This document shows, piece after piece, positions 54,555 to 63,651 of a stretch of DNA of 64,000 nucleotides. How positions within the stretch are numbered: position 1 is the stretch's first letter; each line of letters starts with the position of its first letter. A program made the position numbers and the translations under genes. The notes below the pieces were generated by a model, which did no database searches, was not told the origin of the DNA, and saw only the letters and a list, made by a program, of their open reading frames with translations. Location: the NCBI RefSeq assembly GCF_016775705.1, contig NZ_CP068760.1, positions 2,108,001 through 2,172,000 of the forward strand, read 5' to 3'. Source of the DNA: Chryseobacterium cucumeris. GTDB taxonomy: Bacteria > Bacteroidota > Bacteroidia > Flavobacteriales > Weeksellaceae.

Positions 54555-54668
54555 AAAAAACCCTGAAAATTTGTTAAACTTTCAGGGCCTTCAAATAATA
54601 AACTATTAAAAAAATAAACTAGGAACTTAGAGTATTTTGCAGAGAATATCACCTCTGTTACTCTAGTG
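54555..54668 (-). ncRNA. Candidate small RNA
   Basis: Downstream part: hairpin CCCTGAAA / TTTCAGGG (54561-54587) with a run of T on the minus strand (54555-54560), i.e. a terminator for a minus-strand transcript with no gene in front of it. Upstream: a second hairpin TAGAGTA / TACTCTA with inner CAGAG / CTCTG (54628-54665), and a TAACTTTA -7-like box (54669-54676). I do not recognise a named RNA family. Confidence 0.35.
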
Positions 54669-54819
54669 TAAAGTTAGAAAAAATATAAATTATTTAAAAA
54701 TATTTTTTAGTTAAAAATTTCACAATTTACTAGAAACCAAATAATTAAACATCTGTTTTACTTCCAATTTATATTCCTCATAAAAATAGTATCTTTAAGC
54801 GTAAAAAATTGAAAATTTT

Positions 54820-56448
54820 ATGGACATCGAATTCAATAAACGGGAGGATCAGAACAGATTAAAATTATCTGAAATAAATCGCTTACTCACTGAGATTAAA
54901 AAAGGAGGTGGTGAGAAAAGGCTTCAAAAGCTTCGTGATGAAGGAAAAATGACAGCAAGAGAAAGAATAGATTATCTTCTCGATAAAGATTCAGATTCCA
55001 TAGAAATTGGAGCATTTGCAGGATATGAAATGTATCAGGAGCATGGAGGATGTCCTAGCGGAGGTGTTGTAGTTGTTATTGGCTACGTTTCCGGAAGACA
55101 ATGTATTATTGTCGCTAATGATGCATCTGTAAAAGCCGGTGCATGGTTTCCTATCACAGGAAAGAAAAACCTGAGAGCACAGGAAATTGCTATGGAAAAC
55201 AAGCTTCCCATCATTTATTTAGTAGATTCTGCAGGTGTTTATCTTCCTATGCAGGATGAGATCTTCCCGGACAAGGAACATTTTGGACGAATTTTCAGAA
55301 ATAATGCTAAAATGAGTTCTATGGGAATCATCCAGATCTCTGCCGTTATGGGGAGTTGTGTAGCTGGAGGAGCTTACTTACCCATCATGAGTGATGAAGC
55401 TATGATTGTGGATAAAACAGGCTCTATTTTCCTTGCAGGAAGTTATCTGGTAAAAGCAGCTATCGGAGAAAGTATTGATAATGAAACACTGGGTGGGGCA
55501 ACCACTCACTGCTCTATTTCAGGAGTAACGGATTATAAAGCTAAAGATGATAAAGATGCTCTGAACAGAATCAAAAACATCATGAAATCTGTCGGAACTA
55601 CTGAAAAAGCAGGCTTTGACAGAATAGAAAGTTTCCCGCCAAAAGAAAATCCTGAGAATATTTTCGGAATTATGCCGGTCTCAAGAGCTGAACAATATGA
55701 TACCTACGAAATTATCAAATGTATTGTGGATAACTCCGAATATGAAGAATACAAACCAGACTATGGTAAAAGTATTATCTGTGCAACAGCAAGAGTTGAC
55801 GGCTGGTCCGTAGGGATTGTAGCCAATCAGAGAAAGCTGGTTAAAAGCGGTAAAGGAGAAATGCAGTTCGGAGGAGTGATCTACTCTGATTCTGCGGATA
55901 AAGCAACCCGATTTATTGCCAACTGTAATCAAAGAAAAATTCCTTTAATTTTCTTACAGGATGTCACCGGATTCATGGTGGGTTCAAAATCAGAACATGG
56001 CGGAATTATTAAAGATGGCGCCAAAATGGTAAATGCGGTTTCCAATTCCGTAGTTCCTAAATTCACTATTATAACAGGAAATTCTTATGGAGCAGGAAAT
56101 TATGCAATGTGTGGAAAAGCTTATGATCCCAGATTAATTGTTGCATGGCCCTGGGCAGATTTAGCAGTAATGGGTGGTGCACAGGCAGCAAAAGTACTGG
56201 CTCAGATTCAGGAATCTACTTTAAAGAAGCAAGGAAAAAATATCTCTGAAGAAGAGCATAACGAAATTCTGGATACCATCTCAAAGAAATATCAGAAACA
56301 AACTGAATCTACCTATGCAGCAGCAAGATTATGGACTGATGCCATCATCAATCCTGCTGATACCAGAAAATGGATTTCTATGGGGATTGAAGCAGCAAAC
56401 CACTCTCCTATCACTGAGAAGTTCAATCTTGGAGTAATACAGGTCTGA
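54820..56448 (+). CDS. Acyl-CoA carboxylase, beta (carboxyltransferase) subunit
   Basis: 542 residues with both crotonase-like carboxyltransferase domains; conserved runs are GARERIDYLLD-like (KMTARERIDYLLDKDSD), SSMGIIQISAVMGSCVAGGAYLPIMSDE and FMVGSKSEHGGIIKDGAK with GAGNYAMCGKAYDPR. It transfers CO2 from biotin to an acyl-CoA such as propionyl- or methylcrotonyl-CoA; the substrate cannot be told. No biotin-carrier/carboxylase subunit is adjacent. Terminated at 56454. Confidence 0.88.
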   Translation: MDIEFNKREDQNRLKLSEINRLLTEIKKGGGEKRLQKLRDEGKMTARERIDYLLDKDSDSIEIGAFAGYEMYQEHGGCPSGGVVVVIGYVSGRQCIIVANDASVKAGAWFPITGKKNLRAQEIAMENKLPIIYLVDSAGVYLPMQDEIFPDKEHFGRIFRNNAKMSSMGIIQISAVMGSCVAGGAYLPIMSDEAMIVDKTGSIFLAGSYLVKAAIGESIDNETLGGATTHCSISGVTDYKAKDDKDALNRIKNIMKSVGTTEKAGFDRIESFPPKENPENIFGIMPVSRAEQYDTYEIIKCIVDNSEYEEYKPDYGKSIICATARVDGWSVGIVANQRKLVKSGKGEMQFGGVIYSDSADKATRFIANCNQRKIPLIFLQDVTGFMVGSKSEHGGIIKDGAKMVNAVSNSVVPKFTIITGNSYGAGNYAMCGKAYDPRLIVAWPWADLAVMGGAQAAKVLAQIQESTLKKQGKNISEEEHNEILDTISKKYQKQTESTYAAARLWTDAIINPADTRKWISMGIEAANHSPITEKFNLGVIQV

Positions 56449-56453
56449 TAAAT

Positions 56454-56488
56454 AACCCCGGCTATTTTAATTTGAAATAGCCGGGGTT
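56454..56488. terminator. Strong terminator
   Basis: 14-bp perfect stem AACCCCGGCTATTT / AAATAGCCGGGGTT followed by a T-run; serves the carboxylase gene and, from the other side, the peptide gene. Confidence 0.9.
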
Positions 56489-56511
56489 GTTTTTTTAATT
56501 ATATGATATAA

Positions 56512-56709
56512 TTAGTTGCCGTATTCCTCTTTACAAAATTCTTCAGGCCCACCAAGTTTCATACAGCATTGATATTTGCTTAAACAGATTCCATTTGGCC
56601 ATCCCGGAGGATAGCACATTCCAAACGCCGGATCATCCGGACATCCAGGCCCTCCGCTTCCTTTTAGTGATTTTAAACTCTCCCTTGAAATCTTTACTAG
56701 ATTTTTCAT
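56512..56709 (-). CDS. Bacteriocin-like small peptide with double-glycine leader
   Basis: 65 residues. The first ~20 (MKNLVKISRESLKSLKGSGG) resemble a double-glycine leader: two Leu-hydrophobic heptads and a G-G at 19-20. The remaining 45 residues hold six cysteines (23, 32, 42, 48, 49, 59) with many Pro and Gly, suggesting a disulphide-stabilised peptide. RefSeq-type labels for such Chryseobacterium genes are 'bacteriocin-like protein'. No peptidase-type ABC transporter or immunity gene is within the window. Function is inference. Confidence 0.7.
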   Translation of the reverse strand: MKNLVKISRESLKSLKGSGGPGCPDDPAFGMCYPPGWPNGICLSKYQCCMKLGGPEEFCKEEYGN

Positions 56710-57226
56710 AGTTATTTAGCTTTTGATAATTCCTACTCTATTACAGCTTTTCGGATTCCACTTCCTCTAAAATACTATTTTTTCTATACATAGTGAAATT
56801 TAAGTGAAAATTTTTAATCTAAAAATATAATTAATAATACAATTTAAAATAAATTGTTTGCTTAGGCTCCTAAGGAATTACATTGCTTATGCGTGGTAGG
56901 ATTTAAAGGAAAAAACATCCCTTATCACATTGGTAAGGGATTTTTTATATCCATTCTAGAAATTGACAATAAAAGTACTTTATAACCCTTTATTTAACAG
57001 ACAAAAAGCTTATATCATATAAAAAAAGCAAAAAAAATAAAATTCACAGATAAGTAATATATGATCTTTTTTTATATTTTCAATATTGTCAATTGCAGAA
57101 TATTATACATTAAAATCAACATTAAACAATAAAAAAACAAAACATTAATCACTGATAACCAACATCTTATATTTAAATTTATAATATTCGTGCCATATTT
57201 TTTTTTAATATTGCAGTAATAAGCAA
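56710..57226. other. Gap upstream of SusC with an orphan terminator
   Basis: AT-rich; contains a hairpin ATCCCTTA / TAAGGGAT at 56917-56941 flanked by A6 and T6 with no gene in front of it. A near-match TAATATTG to the -7 box is about 20 bases before the SusC start. It must also hold the peptide gene's promoter. Confidence 0.45.
56911..56946 (+). terminator. Orphan terminator hairpin
   Basis: 8-bp stem with a 10-base loop between poly-A and poly-T flanks, so it works in both directions. It is more than 200 bases from any gene end; it may end a small untranslated transcript. Confidence 0.55.
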
Positions 57227-60200
57227 ATGATGAACAAAATGAAACAATTAAGTACAAGACTTCCCTTGGCTGTTGGTGTTTTTTGTTTTCTATTGGGTAC
57301 AAACCACCTAAGTGGTCAAAATTCAAAGAAGGATTCTATAAAGAATAAACAAATTGATGAAGTTGTTGTTACTGCACTTGGGATAAAAAGAGATCAGAGA
57401 AAACTAGGCTATGCCATTACCAAAGTTGAGACCAAAGACATTACCCAGGCTGGTGTCGTTAACCCCATGGAGGCTCTTCAGGGAAAACTTCCTGGTGTGG
57501 AAATAACAGCAGGATCCGGAGGTCCGCAGTCCAGTGCCAGAATACAAATCCGTGGAAATACATCATTAGGCAACAATAACCAGCCGCTGATAGTAGTTGA
57601 TGGAGTAATTATTGACAATGGAGTAACCGGTGCGGATTCCTGGGGTTCCGGTTACGATTTCGGTAATGAAATGAAAAACCTTAACTCAGATGTTTTTGAG
57701 TCCGTTTCCATATTAAGAGGTGCTGCAGCATCTGCACTTTATGGTTCACGGGCTGCTAACGGGGTTATTGTCATTACAACCAAGAAAGGAAAAGGTACGA
57801 ATGGATTAGGTGTCAGGATAAATTCTTCTCTTACTACACAGCACGTCTATAGCAGCCCCAGGTTTCAGAATGAATTTGGTGCCGGTTTTGGATCCAACTT
57901 TTCAACGGATACTAATGGAAACCGTTTTATAGATCCCAACAATTTTTTTTACAGCTACGGGCCAAAATTTGACGGAAAACCTGTACAGGATATTGATGGA
58001 AGAACAATTCTATGGAATCCTCAGCCGGATAATTATAAGGATATTTATCAGGTAGGATTTGATCGTAAAAATTCATTCGAACTCTCCGGAGGAAATGATA
58101 AATCTACTATTCTGTTGAGTTATACCAATCAGGAAGCTGAAGGTATTCTTCCCCGTAATAAGTTTATAAAAAACGCTTATTTTATCCGTGCAACCCATCA
58201 GTTTAGTAAATATTTGCAGGTAGATGCAAGTTTCAACTATAACCGGTCTTTCGGGCAGAACCCCGTACCTCAGGGAGGAAATGAAAGTCCTCTCTTCAGT
58301 TTTATATATGGCACTCCAAGAAGTTTTGATGCTGTTTATTGGAAAAACAATTATCTGGATCCTGTAAATGGGGGAAGGAAACAAGACAGTGCGGATCCTT
58401 ATGGTATGACGTCTACTTATTTTAACATTTTCCAGAACACAAGAACCCAGAAAGAAAACAATTATATAGGCAGGCTTGAGCTCAAATCTCAGTTAACAGA
58501 CTGGTTAAACTTAATGATATCAGGCAACTTCAATAATTTTGATTTTCTGAATGAATCTAAAATACTTGGAGAAAACCCCGGATTCAATGGCGGTGGGTAT
58601 AGCATTTTGGAAGGGAGAAAGGAGCAGTATACAACGAAATTTCTACTGAATGCCAACTTTAAATTAACAGAAAATCTTACCCTTAACGCCTCTTTTGGTG
58701 GAGAAGATTTCAGATCCAAATATAAAGCCACAAGGCAATGGACTAATGGAGGACTTAATTCTCCGGGCGTTTTCCAGATCCAGAACTCAATAGATCCGGC
58801 AGGAAGCGAGGCCTATTATACCGATGGGAATCAGTCCCCGAAAAGAATTCAGGGGTTGTATGCTTTTGCTAATTTCGCCTGGAAAGATCAGCTATTCATT
58901 GACATTACAGGTCGCAACGACTGGTCTTCCACATTGGCATACCCTGATGGACATGGAAGTATAAGCTACTTCTATCCTTCATTTGTTGGAAACTGGATAT
59001 TTTCTAATTCTTTTAAGCTTCCAAAATGGATCAATTCCGGAAGTTTGAGAGGAAGTCTGGCATGGGTGGGAAGAGATACTTCGCCATACAACACAAGCTC
59101 CGGCCTCTATTACAGACACGACCCTTCTGCTTATAATTCCCCTGATGGCGTGCGCATTCCGTTAGTGGGTTTCAATAGTAATTCTCTTGCGAATTTAAAT
59201 TTAAAAAATGAATTGAGCAGATCCATAGAATTTGGATTAAATATGGCCTTTTTCAATAACCGGCTGGATTTTGATGTTTCTTTTTATAAGACCAATACTA
59301 CCAATCAGCTGTTAACACTTCCTTTACCACAAGAATCAGGACTCAGTCAGCAGCAGATTAATGCCGGAAATCTGCAAAATCAAGGCATAGAGGTAATTGT
59401 CAACGCAATTCCGGTGAAACTACCTAACTTCAAATGGAATACCACAGTTACATTTTCTCAAAACAGGGATAAACTTATTGAGCTCTATCCAGGAGTTACG
59501 GAATATGTCCTGAACTGGGCCATGGGCACTGACGTAAAAAGTATAGCAATACCTGGCCAGCAATACGGTTTGATACAGACCAAATATGCCTATGCAAGAT
59601 ATCAGGCATTAGATGCGAATGGTAATAAAATTGATGATCCCAGAAATGGAATGAAAGTTCTGAAAGCTGATGGCTCTTACATGAGATCAGATTCTTACCA
59701 AAACCAGGGATATACTACAGTAGGAAAGTTAACTCCCGATTTTTTAGCCAGCTTCAGAAATACTTTCAGGTATAAAAATTTATCTTTAAGTCTACTGATT
59801 GATGCAAGAGTAGGGGGTGATATTCTTTCTGCCACATACAATTATGGTGTTCAGTTTGGCAACCTTTCATCCACATTAAAGTACAGAGATGAAGAAAGAG
59901 GTGGAATCAAATATATTGATTCGCAGGGCAACACTCAATACGGGGTAATTCCCGATGGAGTATTCGGCCAGAATTCTATCATAAAGGATAAACAAGGAGT
60001 CACCAGAGATGTAAGCGGTATGACTTATCAGGAAGCTTATGAAAAAGGGTGGATCAATCCCGTAAAAACATCTTCCTACTACAACAGATTAGCCTCATGG
60101 GGAAATGGTATCCGGGAGCAGGCTGTATTTGAAAATACATGGGTTTCCCTACGTGAAGCACGCCTGACCTATTCTTTTAAACCGGAGATGATTAAATCTC

Positions 60201-60379
60201 TTGGAGTCAATACTCTCAACCTCTCCCTTATCGGCAGAAACTTATTCTATATCTACAATAAATTACCGGATGGGATAAATCCTGAAGGAAAATATTCCAA
60301 CAGCGCAGGCAGCTTTGCGGAGTACGGAGGTGCACCTATGTCAAGGTATATAGGATTTAACCTGGATTTCTCATTCTAG
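57227..60379 (+). CDS. SusC/RagA-family TonB-dependent outer-membrane transporter
   Basis: 1050 residues. After the signal peptide (ending about LSGQN) it goes straight to IDEVVVTALGIKRDQRKLGYA, the TonB-box/plug start, without the N-terminal carboxypeptidase-regulatory-like domain many SusC proteins have. The plug (about 45-190) with AVTxx...GVIVITTKKGKG, then 22-stranded barrel ends NLDFSF. It imports a polymer or peptide with the SusD partner 28 bases downstream. No sugar hydrolase or sensor gene lies nearby. Confidence 0.93.
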   Translation: MMNKMKQLSTRLPLAVGVFCFLLGTNHLSGQNSKKDSIKNKQIDEVVVTALGIKRDQRKLGYAITKVETKDITQAGVVNPMEALQGKLPGVEITAGSGGPQSSARIQIRGNTSLGNNNQPLIVVDGVIIDNGVTGADSWGSGYDFGNEMKNLNSDVFESVSILRGAAASALYGSRAANGVIVITTKKGKGTNGLGVRINSSLTTQHVYSSPRFQNEFGAGFGSNFSTDTNGNRFIDPNNFFYSYGPKFDGKPVQDIDGRTILWNPQPDNYKDIYQVGFDRKNSFELSGGNDKSTILLSYTNQEAEGILPRNKFIKNAYFIRATHQFSKYLQVDASFNYNRSFGQNPVPQGGNESPLFSFIYGTPRSFDAVYWKNNYLDPVNGGRKQDSADPYGMTSTYFNIFQNTRTQKENNYIGRLELKSQLTDWLNLMISGNFNNFDFLNESKILGENPGFNGGGYSILEGRKEQYTTKFLLNANFKLTENLTLNASFGGEDFRSKYKATRQWTNGGLNSPGVFQIQNSIDPAGSEAYYTDGNQSPKRIQGLYAFANFAWKDQLFIDITGRNDWSSTLAYPDGHGSISYFYPSFVGNWIFSNSFKLPKWINSGSLRGSLAWVGRDTSPYNTSSGLYYRHDPSAYNSPDGVRIPLVGFNSNSLANLNLKNELSRSIEFGLNMAFFNNRLDFDVSFYKTNTTNQLLTLPLPQESGLSQQQINAGNLQNQGIEVIVNAIPVKLPNFKWNTTVTFSQNRDKLIELYPGVTEYVLNWAMGTDVKSIAIPGQQYGLIQTKYAYARYQALDANGNKIDDPRNGMKVLKADGSYMRSDSYQNQGYTTVGKLTPDFLASFRNTFRYKNLSLSLLIDARVGGDILSATYNYGVQFGNLSSTLKYRDEERGGIKYIDSQGNTQYGVIPDGVFGQNSIIKDKQGVTRDVSGMTYQEAYEKGWINPVKTSSYYNRLASWGNGIREQAVFENTWVSLREARLTYSFKPEMIKSLGVNTLNLSLIGRNLFYIYNKLPDGINPEGKYSNSAGSFAEYGGAPMSRYIGFNLDFSF

Positions 60380-60407
60380 CTATTTATTATTCTAAAAATT
60401 AACAAAA

Positions 60408-62063
60408 ATGAAAAAAATACTTATACTTACGCTGTCGATTTCTCTGTTTGTATCTTGTACCAGTGATTTTGCTCAGATTAACACCAATCCGGTAGATCAA
60501 ATAAAAGCTACACCAGAAGAACTTCTGCCTTTAGCAATGATGAAAGGATTTGATGGCAGCTTTGAATATTATTATGATTACTACCGCAGAATTATGCCCT
60601 GGACTCAGACGTTGGTTCCCAGCACAGGCAATTCTCCTCAGTTTATGGCTGACGGCTCCAATATGAATCAAAGAAAAGATATCTTTTATGGAGATCATGG
60701 TGCTTTACTTACAGACATTATATACAAAATTGATCATATGCCGGCTGAAGATCAAAAAAAATACGTGAACATTAAAAGTATTGCCACGATTTTAAAAGTT
60801 TATTATGCATGGTATGTAACAGATGTGAATGGAAGTATAGCTTATACAGAAGCATTTCAGGCCCGTTACGGGGGAACACAAACTCCTAAATATGAAACAC
60901 AGGAACAATTGTATGATATTTTTGACAAGCAGTTAGACAATATATATACTGCAATTCAAAGTGCTGATCAATCTGTACAGGTAAATCCGGGAGATAAAGA
61001 CTTATTCTTTAAGGGTGATATAAGCAAATGGAAACGGGTAGCTAATTCACTCAGATTAAAAATTGCGTCAAGACTCATGAAAAGGAATCCTGCCAGACTG
61101 ACTGCCATTGCTGTGCAGGTTTTATCAAGGGATGAGATTAGCAGTACAGCAGAGAGCTTCATGTTACGGACTAAAAGGCTAACGGAGCATGGTAATTTCA
61201 ATCCTGCAGGTATGTCTGCTGCAAAACCTATGGTTGACTTTATGAATGAAAGCAAAGATCCCAGAATATCGATATTTTTCCAGCAAAATGATTATTCCCA
61301 GGAAAACATAGATAAGCTGGTAGCAGCCGGTAAAATGAAAAAAGCTACGGAAAGCCAGCGTTATGTTGGTGGTTTTGTCAGCCCTAACATGGTTTCAGCG
61401 GATATGAGCCGTTATTATACTTCAGCAAAAAGATTATTAAACGGAGTGAATTATGATACCATTTCCAGATTACAATATAGAATATGGAGGCCGGAAAATA
61501 CTTCAAAAGGTATCATTGGGACAGGAAATGCTATATTCCCAATTCTTACCTATGCTGATTATTCACTGTTGAAAGCAGAACTGTCTGCAAGAAATCTTAT
61601 TCCTGGTAATGTAAAAGATCTTTATGAACAAGGAATCAGAGCATCTATTGAAACCTATAATTATATTGCCAAAGAAGCATTGGTAGATGATTATAAAACA
61701 GCCTATGATACCGATATTTTAGCTTATCTAAACCAGCCTCAAATCAAATTTGATCCATCATTAGCCCTGGAACAGATTATCATTCAGGAATATTTAAACT
61801 ATTTCAAGCAACCCAATGAAGTATGGGCATTGATTAAAAGAACAGGATTGCCTAATGTATCGACTGCGCTTAAACTGGAAAATCCATTCAGTGAATCCGG
61901 AGTTCTGTTGATAATGCCAAGAAGAATTGTTCTTCCCACTCCTTCAAAAGATAATCTAAATTATCAAAATCAAAAGGAAGCACTGGACCAAATGAAGCAG
62001 GATCCTGAATTTGGAACCAGTGAAAGCGATATACAAGGCCGAATTTGGTGGGATAAAAAATAA
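60408..62063 (+). CDS. SusD/RagB-family surface lipoprotein
   Basis: 551 residues, lipobox FVSC (Cys17). SusD-like group 2 pattern: NTNPVDQIKATPEELLPLAM, followed by a helical TPR-type scaffold and 'ADYSLLKAEL' and 'QIIIQEYLNYFKQPNEVWALIKRT' near the C-terminus. It caps the SusC barrel and selects substrate at the cell surface. Paired with SusC in one operon. Confidence 0.93.
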   Translation: MKKILILTLSISLFVSCTSDFAQINTNPVDQIKATPEELLPLAMMKGFDGSFEYYYDYYRRIMPWTQTLVPSTGNSPQFMADGSNMNQRKDIFYGDHGALLTDIIYKIDHMPAEDQKKYVNIKSIATILKVYYAWYVTDVNGSIAYTEAFQARYGGTQTPKYETQEQLYDIFDKQLDNIYTAIQSADQSVQVNPGDKDLFFKGDISKWKRVANSLRLKIASRLMKRNPARLTAIAVQVLSRDEISSTAESFMLRTKRLTEHGNFNPAGMSAAKPMVDFMNESKDPRISIFFQQNDYSQENIDKLVAAGKMKKATESQRYVGGFVSPNMVSADMSRYYTSAKRLLNGVNYDTISRLQYRIWRPENTSKGIIGTGNAIFPILTYADYSLLKAELSARNLIPGNVKDLYEQGIRASIETYNYIAKEALVDDYKTAYDTDILAYLNQPQIKFDPSLALEQIIIQEYLNYFKQPNEVWALIKRTGLPNVSTALKLENPFSESGVLLIMPRRIVLPTPSKDNLNYQNQKEALDQMKQDPEFGTSESDIQGRIWWDKK

Positions 62064-62330
62064 TTCCATTAATATCCACTTTTATTTTGTAATACGGAAA
62101 AGTGCAGCATAACATCATCATAGCTATTCAGTTAATTGAAAGATTATTCAAACAGATAAAATTTATCTATTAGCAATAGAATTTTTACAATTTTTAAGTC
62201 ATCCTTAGGGTCCAAGCGTCATACTTTACAATCTTCATTATTTTAGGCTCTTGGATCTAGAGGATGATAATTTGAATTATGGAGATTAACAAAATAAATG
62301 AAAGATGCTATCAGGAGCTGTTTCCCGCTA
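62064..62330. other. Gap after SusD
   Basis: AT-rich sequence without a clear terminator for the SusCD operon or any gene. Confidence 0.4.
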
Positions 62331-62456
62331 TCCATTCATACTCCTCGCGCCTGCGCTCCCGCCCTGAGCAAAGCCGCAGGGTCCCACGCTCCAACCCATT
62401 CACCCTCCAACCCAGCTGCGGGGTAACCATTCCTATCGGGGCTAGGATGGTGAATG
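62331..62456. repeat. GC-rich intergenic block, probable dispersed repeat
   Basis: A run such as CTCGCGCCTGCGCTCCCGCC and GCTGCGGGGTAACC is far richer in G+C than the surrounding DNA. The style (CATTCATACTCCTCGCGCC ... TAACCATTCCTATCGGGG) is that of dispersed intergenic repeats I know from Chryseobacterium-like genomes. It contains no gene. Confidence 0.55.
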
Positions 62457-62688
62457 AATCATCAATGATAAATTATAAAATGATGTAACGAAGTCCGGGA
62501 TACCGATTCCGTGTTTATCTTTCAATGGAGTTATTGGTTGCAATGGCGTCTTTCTTTTTATTTGGCCTGCTTCTTTCCTACTGTGTCATTCCGCAGGAAT
62601 CCAGCCTCCTTTATTAGAGTCTTTATGATTTTTTTAACTCACAAGTGCATATGAAAAATAACGTGAAATTAAAAACATACAAAAAACA

Positions 62689-62720
62689 AAATCAGAATAG
62701 GAAAATTCCTACTCTGATTT
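62689..62720 (-). terminator. Hairpin beyond the SnoaL-like gene
   Basis: AAATCAGA-A-TAGGAA / TTCCTA-C-TCTGATTT, 14 pairs with one mismatch, T-rich on the minus strand; a plausible late terminator for the convergent minus-strand pair at 62840-63495. Confidence 0.6.
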
Positions 62721-62790
62721 AAGTATATTTGAAATATTAAACTAGTCAACCTTTTTCAGGACTAGTCAGTTTCTGAAAGACTTTATCCCC

Positions 62791-62823
62791 ACCCTTGTCA
62801 AGGTTTAAAACCTTGACAAGGGT
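62791..62823. repeat. Perfect palindrome, 16-bp arms
   Basis: ACCCTTGTCAAGGTTT and its complement around a single central base, immediately before the end of the SnoaL-like gene. Same style as the one at 6732. Confidence 0.75.
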
Positions 62824-62839
62824 ACAATTATTTCAGAAT

Positions 62840-63247
62840 TTATACCAGATTGTCATTTTTAAGCACAGCAGAACCGAAAGGATTGTCAACCAGCCACAGC
62901 CACTCTCCTTCTTCATTTTTTTTCATGATACAGGAAGTATTGCCTGTCATATGAATAGAATGCCCATCCGGAGCAGTTCCCGTTATTTCCCACTGATCCT
63001 GCCACATCGCCAGATCATTTACAACAGTGATATGTGGAGTTTCACCTTGAATATCCAGTTGTAAGCGGCAAATCTCATTCATTGCCCTTTCTATCTGCTC
63101 AAACCCTCTCCACTCTCTTCCATCGCGGTCTATGTAGACTGCTTCAGGATGAAAACAACTTAATGCTCCTTTTACATCTCCGTTTCTGATGCAATGCCGA
63201 AAATAGGCTACAGCACCAGTTTCTGTTTTTCTGTTAAATTCCTGCAT
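62840..63247 (-). CDS. SnoaL/NTF2-like protein
   Basis: 135 residues. GAVAYFRHCIRNGDVKGALSC, FHPEAVYIDRDGREW and RGFEQIERAMNEICRLQ are typical of the SnoaL-like DUF4440 cone fold, used in many enzymes and binding proteins. No catalytic residues are obvious. Its ATG shares one base with the stop of the membrane-protein gene upstream (TAATG), so the two are coupled. Confidence 0.75.
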   Translation of the reverse strand: MQEFNRKTETGAVAYFRHCIRNGDVKGALSCFHPEAVYIDRDGREWRGFEQIERAMNEICRLQLDIQGETPHITVVNDLAMWQDQWEITGTAPDGHSIHMTGNTSCIMKKNEEGEWLWLVDNPFGSAVLKNDNLV

Positions 63248-63495
63248 TACTTCACATTTCTGGAGTCCATTTCCCTTTTCAAGCCTTTCTTACCTTTATT
63301 CCAGCTGTTGGCCACAAAAAAAGCAAGAAGTATCGGTAAAAAAGTAGTGAAACTGACCCCTTTGGTTATGGTACTATAAATAGCAATTCCAGCCAATACC
63401 CCCAGGATGATAGCATTCACAACATTTCTGGATTCAATAGTTCTTTTTTTCTCTATCAGCTCCTGATCCGTTAATTCTGACAAATCTTTTTCCAT
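63247..63495 (-). CDS. Small two-helix membrane protein
   Basis: 82 residues; a helix of charged residues (MEKDLSELTDQELIEKKRTI) followed by two membrane helices (about 26-44 and 47-65) and a basic tail. Not a family I can name. Coupled to the SnoaL-like gene by a 1-base overlap. Confidence 0.55.
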   Translation of the reverse strand: MEKDLSELTDQELIEKKRTIESRNVVNAIILGVLAGIAIYSTITKGVSFTTFLPILLAFFVANSWNKGKKGLKREMDSRNVK

Positions 63496-63651
63496 ATTTA
63501 ATAGTATTTCTTGGTTTTTCGTTTTAGAGCGGTAAAATTCATTTTTTTTAAATCTATTTTTACCGAAAGCTAAATTACAATATTGTCAAGATATTTTTTT
63601 ATTTCTTTTATTTGTAATTTATTTCATATCACCAGTTTCTGAAAAAGTTCA

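Noticed and set aside
54464..54652. 62-codon minus-strand frame near the candidate small RNA
   Set aside because: It crosses the terminator hairpin and has no protein features; the RNA reading is more likely.
62279..62488. 69-codon frame in the GC-rich block
   Set aside because: The sequence is that of a repetitive intergenic element; the predicted protein is Arg/Ser/Pro-rich with no conserved look.
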